This document shows, in pieces, positions 35,140 through 44,190 of a stretch of DNA of 64,000 nt. Source of the stretch: Paenibacillus radicibacter (GTDB lineage: Bacteria; Bacillota; Bacilli; Paenibacillales; NBRC-103111). Positions within the stretch are counted from its first letter, which is position 1. Every line of letters starts with the position of its first letter. The stretch is taken from positions 186,001-250,000 of the forward strand of contig NZ_JANQBC010000002.1 of assembly GCF_024721995.1 (NCBI RefSeq). The letters run 5' to 3'. The translations under genes were made by a program, and so were the position numbers. The notes beneath the pieces are model-generated. The model did not search any database. It was not told the origin of the DNA and saw nothing but the letters and a program-made list of their open reading frames with translations.

Positions 35140-35668
35140 GCTGCCACGCTCCTACCTTCGCAGGTGTACGCGGTAACAATATGAACTTATACGCGTCACC
35201 TCGAATTAATGTGACATACATAAAGTAATCATCCATTTCCGTCTTGATCTCAAGCCCCTCTAACTGCGCAGCACGTTTCTGCAAAGCTTCTGGAATTAAG
35301 TTATACTGTTTCGTCTCCATCGCACCCGCAACATCAAACAAAGCATGAGACCACCATGTTCCTAGTTCAGGTGAGGGTTGACCCTTCGCGTTAATAGTTA
35401 CTGTTTTATTACCAATAATCGAAGTTCCATCTTTGAAAAGGTTTTGAACAACTTCCCGGATATTTGCATCTTTATTTAACTGAAGATCGACGATCAAATT
35501 TGAATTTTGAAGTGTAATATCGGAATCTGTTACAGCTGGTTGCTCAGATACTATCTTCTTCAGAGGCGATTCCATAGCAAGTGACTGATAAGTAAACCAC
35601 CCTCCGAACAAGACAGCTGCAGCACATACAGTGCTGATAACAATCGGTAGCGGACGTAATTTTCGCAA
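35132..35668 (-). CDS. Membrane-anchored partner of the FtsH-like protease, unknown function
   Basis: A 178-residue protein with one N-terminal membrane segment (PIVISTVCAAAVLFGGWFTY) and an extracytoplasmic domain of about 140 residues (LQNSNLIVDLQLNKDANIRE, EGLEIKTEMDDYFMYVTLI). I know no named family. TTG 35668 is chosen because AAAGGAGG lies exactly 8 nt upstream; the ATG at 35701 would bury that site in the coding region. It overlaps the protease gene by 8 nt. A plausible role is substrate adaptor or supplier of the extracellular domain that the protease lacks, but this is inference from position. Confidence 0.75.
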   Translation of the reverse strand: MRKLRPLPIVISTVCAAAVLFGGWFTYQSLAMESPLKKIVSEQPAVTDSDITLQNSNLIVDLQLNKDANIREVVQNLFKDGTSIIGNKTVTINAKGQPSPELGTWWSHALFDVAGAMETKQYNLIPEALQKRAAQLEGLEIKTEMDDYFMYVTLIRGDAYKFILLPRTPAKVGAWQHA

Positions 35669-35772
35669 GGAAACGTCCTCCTTTCTAGAATTGATCATCA
35701 CCTACTCATATAGAACTCATATAGATGATCTGATAGATAAAAGTATATCACATTTGATATACCATCTTTGAA

Positions 35773-35805
35773 TGTAAAAAAGCCCAGTCTATTGAAGACT
35801 GAGCC
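35773..35805 (-). terminator. Terminator overlapping the tseB stop codon
   Basis: Minus-strand GGCTCAGTCT pairs with AGACTGGGC and is followed by TTTTTT. The last codons and the stop of tseB lie in the 5' arm. Confidence 0.75.
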
Positions 35806-36283
35806 GATACGTATCTACGAGAGATCCGTCAGTTATATTGTAGTAATCATAGAAATACTTGTCGCTTTCTTTCGGAATCTCTTGTTTATAGAATACTTCC
35901 CATACATAGTGACCTTGAAGCTTATTAGGCAGGATTCGTAAGATTTCAATATTTTCCCCGCGCTCTTTCATCTTCGACTTGACTTGCTCTTCTGAGAAAA
36001 TCTTATCTACAAACTCGGTATGCACACCTTGTGCAGAGACCCATGCAATTAACGGGTGACCCAGCTTATCATCGCCAAATACGATATTATATGCTTCGTC
36101 TCCGTACGAAGGCTCTGCCCGTGTGGCTTTTACCATCGTTGTCTTCTCATAAGCAGATTGAACAGCTTGTGACAAGTCGTTAAAATGGTTCTGTTGAACA
36201 CGCGTATAGAAGAAATAAGCGATTACGATTAGCGTAATAAAGACAATGATGGATATATAGATCGTCTTCCTTGCTCTTGTCAT
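35789..36283 (-). CDS. tseB: TseB/YpmB-like cell-wall elongation regulator
   Basis: A bitopic membrane protein of 164 residues: N-terminal segment IYISIIVFITLIVIAYFFY (~8-26) and an extracellular YpmB-type domain of two cystatin-like halves (WVSAQGVHTEFVDKIFSEEQ, YVWEVFYKQ, YYDYYNITDG-like end). In B. subtilis TseB lies between dinG and aspB-asnS-dnaD, and works with PBP2A in cell elongation. Here the region is broken up but dinG, asnS and dnaD are all within 7 kb. It starts 1 nt after the mtaD stop (TAACATG). The family call is good; function is carried over from B. subtilis. Confidence 0.85.
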   Translation of the reverse strand: MTRARKTIYISIIVFITLIVIAYFFYTRVQQNHFNDLSQAVQSAYEKTTMVKATRAEPSYGDEAYNIVFGDDKLGHPLIAWVSAQGVHTEFVDKIFSEEQVKSKMKERGENIEILRILPNKLQGHYVWEVFYKQEIPKESDKYFYDYYNITDGSLVDTYRLSLQ

Positions 36284-36284
36284 G

Positions 36285-37580
36285 TTATTGCGTCAGCCTT
36301 TCGAAGCTAAGCTCAAATTCACGTTTCACTTTTTCCTCATCCATTGTTAAGCATTCGCGGTTACGAACAAGCCACTTGCCATCCACCATTACATCTACTA
36401 CGTCATGAGCCGATGCGGAATACACGATATGTGAAATGTAATCTGTACGTGGGAGGAAGTGCGGTTGATCTAGATCAAGTGCAATCACATCCGCTTTCTT
36501 CCCAACTTGAAGTTGACCGACATCATTTAGCCAGATGGACTCTGCACCCATATGAGTTCCCATCTGCAAAGCTTCTGTTGCAGGAACCGCAATTGGATCG
36601 CCTGACACACCCTTATGAATTAAAGCCGCTAGACGCATCTCTTCAAACATATCCAAGTTATTATTCGATGCCGCGCTATCCGTACCTAATGATACTTTTA
36701 CCCCAGCAGCGAGTAGTTCAGGAACACGTGCTACACCGGATGCTAATTTCAAGTTGCTTCCTGGGTTATGTGATACACGAACATCATACTTTGCAAGAAC
36801 GGCAATCTCTTCGTCATTGAGATGAACACCATGTGCAAGTAAAGTTGGACGATTAAACACACCCAGTTTTTCTAAATGTTCAACAGGTCTTACTCCGTAA
36901 TCAGACACATTCTGTTCCACTTCACGACGTGTTTCAGACATATGCGTATGAATAGGTAAATTAAGCTCGTGTGATAAAGCAACAAGCTTCTCAATATAAT
37001 CTGGAGGACACGTGTATGGTGCGTGCGGTGCGATCATCGTTGTGATTCGGCCGTTAGCCTTACCGTTCCAGTCTATAGCGAACTTCTTCGAATCAAGCAG
37101 CTTCTGGTCTTGTACCTCAGGCGGACACAAGCCGATTACACCACGAGTCAGACAGCCTCTCATACCTGATTGTTCAACAGCCTGTGCAACTTGATCCATG
37201 TGATCGTACATATCAACGAATGTCGTTGTACCACCCTTCAACATCTCAACAATGGATAATGACGTTCCCCACAGGACATCCTTAGAAGTAAATTTAGCTT
37301 CCATTGGCCACATTTTCTCTTGCAGCCACACTTGAAGCGCTAAATCGTCCCCATAACCACGAAGTAGTGACATTGCAGCATGACCATGCGTATTCACTAA
37401 ACCAGGCATATACAGTTTATTTTTTCCATTTACAACTTCTGTGTAGTTTTCAAGTGGTTCTGGTACATCAGAACCCAGATAAGTAATTCGATTATCTTCA
37501 ATTACCATACAACCTTTGACAATTGGCTGAATGGGACTCGCTGTCACAAAAATGCCATTAATTATTATGATTTTATCCAT
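36285..37580 (-). CDS. mtaD: 5-methylthioadenosine/S-adenosylhomocysteine deaminase
   Basis: Amidohydrolase of 431 residues expected to deaminate MTA and SAH to inosyl products. Metal ligands and active site are visible: MPGLVNTHGHAAMSLLRG, APHAPYTCPP, IHTHMSETRREV, LLAHGVHL, VSHNPGSNLKLASG and LGTDSAASNNNLDMF. It is upstream of tseB with a 1-nt gap, so both are on one mRNA. It offers a second exit for MTA beside the mtn pathway at 17-25 kb. Deaminases of this family can be broad in substrate; the MTA/SAH call is from family similarity. Confidence 0.9.
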   Translation of the reverse strand: MDKIIIINGIFVTASPIQPIVKGCMVIEDNRITYLGSDVPEPLENYTEVVNGKNKLYMPGLVNTHGHAAMSLLRGYGDDLALQVWLQEKMWPMEAKFTSKDVLWGTSLSIVEMLKGGTTTFVDMYDHMDQVAQAVEQSGMRGCLTRGVIGLCPPEVQDQKLLDSKKFAIDWNGKANGRITTMIAPHAPYTCPPDYIEKLVALSHELNLPIHTHMSETRREVEQNVSDYGVRPVEHLEKLGVFNRPTLLAHGVHLNDEEIAVLAKYDVRVSHNPGSNLKLASGVARVPELLAAGVKVSLGTDSAASNNNLDMFEEMRLAALIHKGVSGDPIAVPATEALQMGTHMGAESIWLNDVGQLQVGKKADVIALDLDQPHFLPRTDYISHIVYSASAHDVVDVMVDGKWLVRNRECLTMDEEKVKREFELSFERLTQ

Positions 37581-37779
37581 ATTATTCAGTTCCTTTACTA
37601 CAAAATGGTTACTTATTTAACTGTACAACTTCAAAATTATAAAATCAAGAAATCAACATTGCTTTCCCTTGGTTTGATGTGATATTTTAAAAGCTGTGAG
37701 TCGAAAAGATTTTTCTACATAAAGAGACAAATATTATGACTCGCATTCTTTTTATATGATGAAGGAGGTTCTTGAAACC

Positions 37780-38400
37780 ATGTTGTTTACAAGAAAAGGT
37801 GAGGTCGATTTTCTAAATCTACTAATCAAAGCTGCGGAGAATAATCTAGATGCCGCTCATTTGTTCCGCAAAGCGATGATGGGTGATACGCCACCACAAG
37901 ACTATTTTGCTCAAATTAAAGAGCTAGAGAATAACGGCGACACGATTACTCACGACATTTTCAAAGGTTTGAACAAAGTATTTATTACACCTATTGATCG
38001 CGAAGATATTCTTGAACTTGCTTCCAAACTTGACGATGTTGTTGACGGTATTGAAGCTTCGTTAGCTCGTTTCGACTATTTAGGCGTAACGACTACTGAT
38101 AAATATATGCAAGACTTCTCTGCTGTAATTGTATCCTCATGCCAACATATGCTTGATGCTTTCAAATTGCTTGGTCGCAAGAAATATTTGCAAATAACTG
38201 AACATACTGTACAAATCAATGCCCTTGAAAATGAAGGGGACAAGCTCATGCGTGAAGGCATTCGTCAAATTTTCAATAACAAGAAAGATCCTTACGAGGA
38301 CTTTAAGTTAAAAGAAATTTACGAGCGTTTAGAGCAAACTACAGATGCTTGTGAAGATGTTGCTAACATTCTGGAAAGTGTTGTTCTCCGCTACTCTTAA
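37780..38400 (+). CDS. DUF47 family phosphate-transport accessory protein (YkaA-like)
   Basis: A helical PhoU-like protein of 206 residues with the DUF47 pattern: FFRKG-like start LFTRKGEVDFLNLL, ELENNGDTITHDIFKGLNKVFITPIDREDI and LVDGIEA-like VVDGIEASLARFDYL, repeated later in NALENEGDKLMREGI and DACEDVANILESVV. These proteins are almost always encoded just before a Pit transporter, as here (24-nt gap), and modulate it. ATG 37780 has AAGGAGG upstream; the in-frame ATG at 37756 overlaps that site. Confidence 0.93.
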   Translation: MLFTRKGEVDFLNLLIKAAENNLDAAHLFRKAMMGDTPPQDYFAQIKELENNGDTITHDIFKGLNKVFITPIDREDILELASKLDDVVDGIEASLARFDYLGVTTTDKYMQDFSAVIVSSCQHMLDAFKLLGRKKYLQITEHTVQINALENEGDKLMREGIRQIFNNKKDPYEDFKLKEIYERLEQTTDACEDVANILESVVLRYS

Positions 38401-38424
38401 GAGAAGCGAGTTCGGAGGATAATC

Positions 38425-39432
38425 ATGGACACAAATTTACTGATATTAATTTTAATTGTTGCCTTAGCTCTAATTTTTGACTTTATTAATGGGTTCCACG
38501 ATACAGCTAATGCAATTGCTACATCGCTGTCGACCAAAGCTTTAACACCGCGTGTTGCGATCCTTTATGCAGCTACTCTCAACTTCATCGGTGCGATTTT
38601 GTTCTCCGGTGTTGCTAAGACGATCGGGGGATCAATCGCAGATCCATTTAAAGTCGAGAATGGTACCTTCATCATTATTGCGACGTTGATCTCAGCGATT
38701 CTATGGAATTTACTTACATGGTATTTTGGTATTCCATCTTCCTCTTCTCACACTTTGATCGGTTCCCTTGCGGGTGCGGTTATTGCTGGAGCAGGATGGG
38801 CTTCAGTAAACTTCGATGGCTTTAAGAAGATTATCTTAATCTTGCTCCTATCGCCGATTGTTGCTTTTGCTGCTGGTTATCTCGTCATGACGATCTTGAA
38901 ATATATTATCATTTGGACAGGTAACTCGTCCCGCACACGAATGAATCGCGTGTTCCGTACGTTCCAGATTATTTCTGCCGGCCTATTGTCATTCTCACAT
39001 GGTGGTAATGACGCACAAAAAGCTATGGGTATTATCGTATTCGGTCTCGTATCGGCTGGATATGCAACTGATCTAGAGGTACCGCTATGGGTTAAAATCT
39101 CGGCAGGTCTTGCAATCGGTCTAGGTACATCAGTAGGTGGTTGGAGAATTATTAAGACCGTTTCCAACAAGCTGATTAAGATCGAACCCATTAACGGCTT
39201 CGCATCTGACTTAACATCATTCGCTGTTATTCAGACTTCAACATTGCTACACATGCCACTTTCTACAACACAAGTTATTACATCCTCCATTATCGGTACA
39301 GGAAGTGTTATTCGCTTCCATGAAGTGAAATGGGCAACGGTTATCCGTATGATTATGACTTGGTTAATTACGATCCCAATCTCTATGATCGTTGCGTTTA
39401 TCATTTACAAACTTCTTTTCGGCTGGATGTAG
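38425..39432 (+). CDS. pit: Low-affinity inorganic phosphate transporter, Pit family
   Basis: A 335-residue proton/metal-phosphate symporter with about ten membrane segments. The two PD001131-type signatures are present: GFHDTANAIATSLSTKALTP in the first half and SHGGNDAQKAMGI in the second, with SSSHTLIGSLAG and PLSTTQVITSSI repeats reflecting internal duplication. It follows its DUF47 partner. Pho-box-like repeats were not found upstream, which fits constitutive low-affinity uptake of metal phosphate. Confidence 0.95.
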   Translation: MDTNLLILILIVALALIFDFINGFHDTANAIATSLSTKALTPRVAILYAATLNFIGAILFSGVAKTIGGSIADPFKVENGTFIIIATLISAILWNLLTWYFGIPSSSSHTLIGSLAGAVIAGAGWASVNFDGFKKIILILLLSPIVAFAAGYLVMTILKYIIIWTGNSSRTRMNRVFRTFQIISAGLLSFSHGGNDAQKAMGIIVFGLVSAGYATDLEVPLWVKISAGLAIGLGTSVGGWRIIKTVSNKLIKIEPINGFASDLTSFAVIQTSTLLHMPLSTTQVITSSIIGTGSVIRFHEVKWATVIRMIMTWLITIPISMIVAFIIYKLLFGWM

Positions 39433-39434
39433 AT

Positions 39435-39485
39435 AAAAAAGCCCCTCAAGCGTTCCTACAGCGGAACATTTGAGGGGCTTTTTTT
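39435..39485. terminator. Strong bidirectional terminator between pit and rex
   Basis: AGCCCCTCAA pairs with TTGAGGGGCT, with an inner GTTCC/GGAAC stem, flanked by AAAAAA and TTTTTTT. It separates pit (plus) from rex (minus). Confidence 0.93.
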
Positions 39486-39506
39486 ATTGGCTAGCATCTA
39501 ACTTTC

Positions 39507-40130
39507 TTAATCCAAGAAGTAGGCTAAGCTTTGAAGTTCTGTTGTAAAGTCCGCGTTATGTACACGGATCGTTGAAGGTACTTTAATATTAATCGGCGCA
39601 AAATTAAGTATCGCTTCAATTCCAGCAGCAACGAACATATTTGCTACATTCTGTGCTTCATGAGCAGGTACCGTAATGATGCCGATGCGAATCTCGTGTT
39701 CTTTAACAGAAGCATCAAGCGCTTCCATTGGCTGTACAGGTAGGTTGTTAATCTCACTACCCACTTTGTCAGGGGAAGCATCAAATACAGCTACAATTTT
39801 CATTGTATCTTTTAGGAATGCATTATAATTGCATAGGGCGCGGCCTAAGTTACCTGCCCCAACTAAGCCAACTGCAATATGGCGATCAAGCTTTAGAATT
39901 TGGCGAATTTTTTCAATTAAGAAAAGAACATCATAACCAATGCCTTTCTTACCGAATTCCCCGAAATACGCTAAATCTTTACGGATTTGAGCAGGATTTA
40001 GATCAAGCTTCTGTCCCAAATCATGAGAGGATACGGTTAATACATTATTTTTCGCAAGTTCGCTTAAAAAACGCAAGTAGATCGGTAGTCTGCGAACGAC
40101 TGCATCCGAAATTTTCATTACTGATTTCAT
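39507..40130 (-). CDS. rex: Redox-sensing transcriptional repressor Rex
   Basis: NADH/NAD+-responsive repressor of fermentation and respiration genes in Gram-positives. The 207-residue protein has an N-terminal winged helix (RRLPIYLRFLSELAKN, VSSHDLGQKLDLNPAQIRKD) and a Rossmann domain (AVGLVGAGNLGRALCNY) with the domain-swapped C-terminal helix LQSLAYFLD. The ATG at 40130 overlaps the dinG stop by 1 nt (TAATG), so expression is coupled to dinG. Likely targets include qcr and fermentation genes; a near-Rex-like palindrome is upstream of hbd but fits Fnr better. Confidence 0.95.
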   Translation of the reverse strand: MKSVMKISDAVVRRLPIYLRFLSELAKNNVLTVSSHDLGQKLDLNPAQIRKDLAYFGEFGKKGIGYDVLFLIEKIRQILKLDRHIAVGLVGAGNLGRALCNYNAFLKDTMKIVAVFDASPDKVGSEINNLPVQPMEALDASVKEHEIRIGIITVPAHEAQNVANMFVAAGIEAILNFAPINIKVPSTIRVHNADFTTELQSLAYFLD

Positions 40131-42979
40131 TAGATATTTTCTCCCATCCATTGTTGAATTCTCGGCACAATCTGGGACGTAGACATCGACTCAATTTTAG
40201 GGCCAGGCAAAGAATACAGGAAGTTTCTTCCATACTGTGTATCGATAACTCGTGTATCATAGATGATCACGATTCCTTTATCGCTAGAGGTACGAATCAA
40301 TCGACCAAAACCTTGTTTGAAACGAATGACCGCCTGCGGCACAGAAAATTTCATAAATGGGTTTTTATTTTGCTTCTTCAAGTTTTCGCATTTTGCCTCT
40401 ACCACTGGATGACTAGGGGGTTGGAATGGCAGCCTAACGATCGCTAAGCTAGTTAACGCGTCGCCAGGAATGTCAACTCCTTCCCAGAATGAGCTTGTAC
40501 CGAGTAGAACATTTGCTTTGCCTTCTTGAAACAGACGAGTGAGTTTACTCCGATTACCGCTATCCACACCTTGTCCGAGGACACCGATACCGTGAGTTTT
40601 AAGCAACTCTTTTAATTCACCATGTACTTGTTTAAGCATTCGATTCGATGTAAACAAAACAAGCATACGCCCATTTGTCGCTACTGCGACTTCAGCTAAT
40701 GAGTGAACAAGCTTTTCTGTAAACAAAGCTTCCCCTGCCCGACCTTTAATAGCTGGAAAATCACGCGGTACACATACAAGCGCCTGCTGGCGATATTGAA
40801 AGGGTGAAGGAAGTTGAACCGTTTTCAACACATCCTCCCCCACATCAGGAGAAAATCCCAATTGCTCACTTACATACTGGAAAGACTTATCAACCGTTAA
40901 AGTTGCAGAAGTCATTACAATACTTTCTTTCTTCTCAAAAAGATTTTCTTGCAGCAGCTTACTCACATCTGTTGGCACACAATTCAGAAGAACGGAACTT
41001 TTCTTAGCAAACAAGCCTGCTTCTAACCAGTATACCGAATTTTTGTCTTTTTGGTGCATGAAAAATCGTACATTTTCGCGACAATGTCCAAGATCTTTGA
41101 TGCAACCATTCATATCGGTTAGAAATCCTTGCAAATCATATTCATCTTCGTGTTCTTTAAAATCATTCATCAGCTTCTCAGCACTTTTAATGAGCTGACC
41201 TAGCTCTTGATACACGTTGTCCTCCAGCGGCATGAGCTCTGCCCATTCTTGCGGCAATTCCTCTTGCTTAATCCGAAGTACATATTGCCCTAATTCACTT
41301 TGTCCAGGGTCACTGGAACCTGTGGAGACCACTTCATATAGTTTATCACATAGAACGTCCCAATGCTCTCTTACTGCCATCACATGCTCGTACATGCGAT
41401 CTAATGTCTGACACCACAGCTCTGCACGATCATCACCTTGATGCTTACCAAGCTTGCTTCGTAACGTGGCAAAATGACCACTTCGAGCATCCTTGTACAT
41501 CCACTGCAGACTGTTCATTAATGTCAAGTAATGAAGTTCTTTACCCAAATGACGACTTGCAACTTCTTCCAAGTGGTGCGATTCATCAACAATCAATTGT
41601 TCATAAGTCGGTAAAATCCGATGTTCCGCATTCAAATCGGTAAATAACATCGAATGATTCGTAATTAACAAATCAGCCGTATTCGCTTCATTTCGTGCTC
41701 GATGATAGAAACACTTACGGAACCATGGACATTGGCGATTCAAACAAGAATCCGCATCGCTGGATACCGAATGCCAGAAGTAGGTGCCGCGACCTGTTAG
41801 ATGTAGCTCTTCTTCATCACCTGTCTGTGTATCTCCAAGCCATACGACCATTTGAGCTGCCGTTAGGGAATCTTCCTTTGCTTGCTCCCAGTCGGCTGCA
41901 TTCACGCGACCTTCAAACTTACGCAAACATAGGTAATGACTGCGACCTTTCAACACACCCGCATCAAAAGGTAAATCAAACAAATTATACAACATCGGAA
42001 TATCTCGAGCACGCAATTGTTCTTGCAAATTAATGGTATGTGTAGAAACTACAATTTTCTTCTCATTCTTTATCCCATAGTAAAGCGACGGAATCAAGTA
42101 CCCCATCGATTTCCCAGTTCCTGTACCCGCTTCAATCATAAGATGACGATCTTTATCTAAGGAAGCATACACCTCTTGGATCATCGTTTCTTGCGCTTCG
42201 CGAACTTCAAATCCAAGCTTGTCCTTCATCTTTTCCTTTAACTGTTCAAAAAATGCTTCGAATGTATCTGGAAGTGTGCTGACATCTCGCTCAACCTTCT
42301 CTTGGTCTGACCAATCCGCAACACTCATCGCAAAGCCGCGGTAGTATTGCTGGCTGTTCGGATCAATCTCTGCCTGCATTTCACGGTTTGCCCGAATATC
42401 ACTGAAGAACCAGCCTAAATCATTGGAATTGTATCCTTCAAAAAGAGCATGTAATCTTTGAATCGTAATAAGTGGTAATTCATCTAATCGTTCTAAGCAG
42501 CGCAGCAGTAGTTCCGCTGTCGCTTCAGCATCGCTATCTGCCTGATGAGGACGATCATGCTTAATTTGAAACGAATTGCTCGCGAGCGACAATTGATAAG
42601 AAGTTAAGGACGGAAACAATATTTTGAGCAGCTCAATCGTATCGAGAACACGACCTGAGAATGGGAAATATCCTGCTTTACTTAAGCTGCGTTGTAAAAA
42701 GCCGAAATCGAAGGATACATTATGCGCAACGAGCACACAATCATACAGCTTCGGATACATCTCTCCCATAATATCGGAGATATCAGGTGCATCTGCTACC
42801 ATCTCTTCGGTAATACCAGTTAATTCCGTAATAGAAGAAGGTATACTGCACCCCGGTTTAACGAGGGAAGTATACCTGTCAATAATGCAATCTTTATCTA
42901 TAATAACGAGTCCAACCTGGATAATTTCATCTTCTGTCGTGCTCCCGGTTGTTTCAAAGTCAATGACTGCGAATTTCAT
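40130..42979 (-). CDS. dinG: DinG family helicase with N-terminal 3'-5' exonuclease domain
   Basis: A 949-residue fusion. Residues ~1-170 are a DEDD exonuclease like DnaQ (FAVIDFETTGST, VAHNVSFDFGFL, HQADSDAEATAELL). The rest is an XPD-type superfamily 2 helicase: Walker A EAGTGTGKSMGYL, IVSTHTINLQEQL, the DESH box in LIVDESHHLEEVA, and motifs V/VI LLGTSSFWEGVDIPG and QGFGRLIRTSSDKG. Four cysteines (HYLCLRKF and CLNRQCPWFRKC) have the spacing of an iron-sulfur cluster. Bacillales DinG is usually this long form. It is followed by rex; the panD-TPR unit is upstream. Confidence 0.94.
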   Translation of the reverse strand: MKFAVIDFETTGSTTEDEIIQVGLVIIDKDCIIDRYTSLVKPGCSIPSSITELTGITEEMVADAPDISDIMGEMYPKLYDCVLVAHNVSFDFGFLQRSLSKAGYFPFSGRVLDTIELLKILFPSLTSYQLSLASNSFQIKHDRPHQADSDAEATAELLLRCLERLDELPLITIQRLHALFEGYNSNDLGWFFSDIRANREMQAEIDPNSQQYYRGFAMSVADWSDQEKVERDVSTLPDTFEAFFEQLKEKMKDKLGFEVREAQETMIQEVYASLDKDRHLMIEAGTGTGKSMGYLIPSLYYGIKNEKKIVVSTHTINLQEQLRARDIPMLYNLFDLPFDAGVLKGRSHYLCLRKFEGRVNAADWEQAKEDSLTAAQMVVWLGDTQTGDEEELHLTGRGTYFWHSVSSDADSCLNRQCPWFRKCFYHRARNEANTADLLITNHSMLFTDLNAEHRILPTYEQLIVDESHHLEEVASRHLGKELHYLTLMNSLQWMYKDARSGHFATLRSKLGKHQGDDRAELWCQTLDRMYEHVMAVREHWDVLCDKLYEVVSTGSSDPGQSELGQYVLRIKQEELPQEWAELMPLEDNVYQELGQLIKSAEKLMNDFKEHEDEYDLQGFLTDMNGCIKDLGHCRENVRFFMHQKDKNSVYWLEAGLFAKKSSVLLNCVPTDVSKLLQENLFEKKESIVMTSATLTVDKSFQYVSEQLGFSPDVGEDVLKTVQLPSPFQYRQQALVCVPRDFPAIKGRAGEALFTEKLVHSLAEVAVATNGRMLVLFTSNRMLKQVHGELKELLKTHGIGVLGQGVDSGNRSKLTRLFQEGKANVLLGTSSFWEGVDIPGDALTSLAIVRLPFQPPSHPVVEAKCENLKKQNKNPFMKFSVPQAVIRFKQGFGRLIRTSSDKGIVIIYDTRVIDTQYGRNFLYSLPGPKIESMSTSQIVPRIQQWMGENI

Positions 42980-43058
42980 TGTTACGTATTCAATCCCTTC
43001 TTCTTGCTTCCTTTAGCATAACAGATTAGCCACCATTTAGGAATGCGAACAGGGAAAG

Positions 43059-43733
43059 TTACGAATCGAGACTCATGACTTTGGGATCATTGCGATATGC
43101 TTTTTTGAAAAACTCATAAGCTTGGTCTTCATTGCATTTTTCATATTGAATACAGCCCATGATATTGTACGAAATAGCCTTCATGGTCGCATTGTCTGTG
43201 AGCGGCGCTAACAGTTGAAAATGATGATTCGCCTCCGCTATGTTGCCACTACGAAGCTGTCCCATTGCCAAATAGGCACGACCTAATTGAAAATCTGGTT
43301 CTTTCTGCAATAAACGCTCGAAGTGCTTAATTGCTTCATCGTACATACACAATTTGTAGTAACCTTGTGCTTTGCGGAATTGCTCCGTTTGCTTGATGGA
43401 CATGTCAATATCAGACAAAAGGGGCTTATTCCCCGTAGGTTGAGGCTGCACATACGAAGCTGCTGGTGCTGCATAAGCTGCTGCTGGTGCAGGCTGTTGT
43501 GCCATTGTCGGTTCCTTTGTCGGTTCCTTTGGTGTGTTCTCACTTACTTCCGTAGGAACACTCCGCAGCTTTTCTTCAAAAGCAAGCCAGTCCTCAATAA
43601 ACTCATCACTCATCGTTTTGAGTACGCTGATCTGTTCATCTAAGTGCTTTTTCTGAGAACCAGCGGCATTCGGATATTTCTCCGCGATTTCATCGAGCAC
43701 TTCGTTCATCGTGGCAAACAAATGTTTGAACAT
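43059..43733 (-). CDS. TPR-containing protein
   Basis: A 224-residue protein. The N-terminal ~75 residues are a charged coiled coil, then a Pro/Ala-rich linker (APAAAYAAPAASYVQP), then tetratricopeptide-like helices (FRKAQGYYKLCMYDEAIKHF, FQLGRAYLAMGQLRSGNIAE, YNIMGCIQYEKCNEDQAYEF), ending DPKVMSLDS. It is likely a protein-protein interaction scaffold; no partner is known. ATG 43733 (or 43739) follows AAGGCGGG. It lies between panD and dinG, where B. subtilis has no such gene, so it is a lineage-specific insertion in this cluster. Confidence 0.75.
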   Translation of the reverse strand: MFKHLFATMNEVLDEIAEKYPNAAGSQKKHLDEQISVLKTMSDEFIEDWLAFEEKLRSVPTEVSENTPKEPTKEPTMAQQPAPAAAYAAPAASYVQPQPTGNKPLLSDIDMSIKQTEQFRKAQGYYKLCMYDEAIKHFERLLQKEPDFQLGRAYLAMGQLRSGNIAEANHHFQLLAPLTDNATMKAISYNIMGCIQYEKCNEDQAYEFFKKAYRNDPKVMSLDS

Positions 43734-43796
43734 ATGCATCCCGCCTTCGAAAGAATACATTCATTGTTTGTTTACATCACGCTTTTCATGCGGCAT

Positions 43797-44186
43797 TTAC
43801 TTAGGAAAAATCGTGGAATGTGCTTCTTCATCAAGCAAACTATCTACGATGTTTCCCTCACCCATAAACGCTACTTTTGGCTTGTGTTCACGTGCTTGTT
43901 CATCCGATAACATACAATATGAAATAATAATGACCTTATCACCCGGTTGAACTAAACGCGCTGCTGCGCCATTCAGACAGATCACACCTGATCCGCGTGG
44001 CCCTGGAATGATGTAAGTTTCCAGACGCGCTCCATTATTGTTGTTAACAATTTGCACTTTCTCATTAGGAAGCATGTCCACCAGATCAAGTAAATCTTCA
44101 TCAATTGTAATCGAGCCAATATAGTTTAAATTTGCCTCTGTCACCGTTGCACGATGAATCTTGGCTTTCATCATTGTTCTAAACAT
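43797..44186 (-). CDS. panD: Aspartate 1-decarboxylase (pyruvoyl enzyme)
   Basis: Makes beta-alanine for pantothenate. The 129-residue proenzyme self-cleaves at Gly-Ser in [11 protein letters not shown] (~25), the Ser becoming the pyruvoyl cofactor. [29 protein letters not shown] and [19 protein letters not shown] are all typical. It is last in the panB-panC-panD run, 4 nt after panC. PanM-like maturation factors are not needed in Firmicutes. Confidence 0.97.
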   Translation of the reverse strand: MFRTMMKAKIHRATVTEANLNYIGSITIDEDLLDLVDMLPNEKVQIVNNNNGARLETYIIPGPRGSGVICLNGAAARLVQPGDKVIIISYCMLSDEQAREHKPKVAFMGEGNIVDSLLDEEAHSTIFPK

Positions 44187-44190
44187 GACA

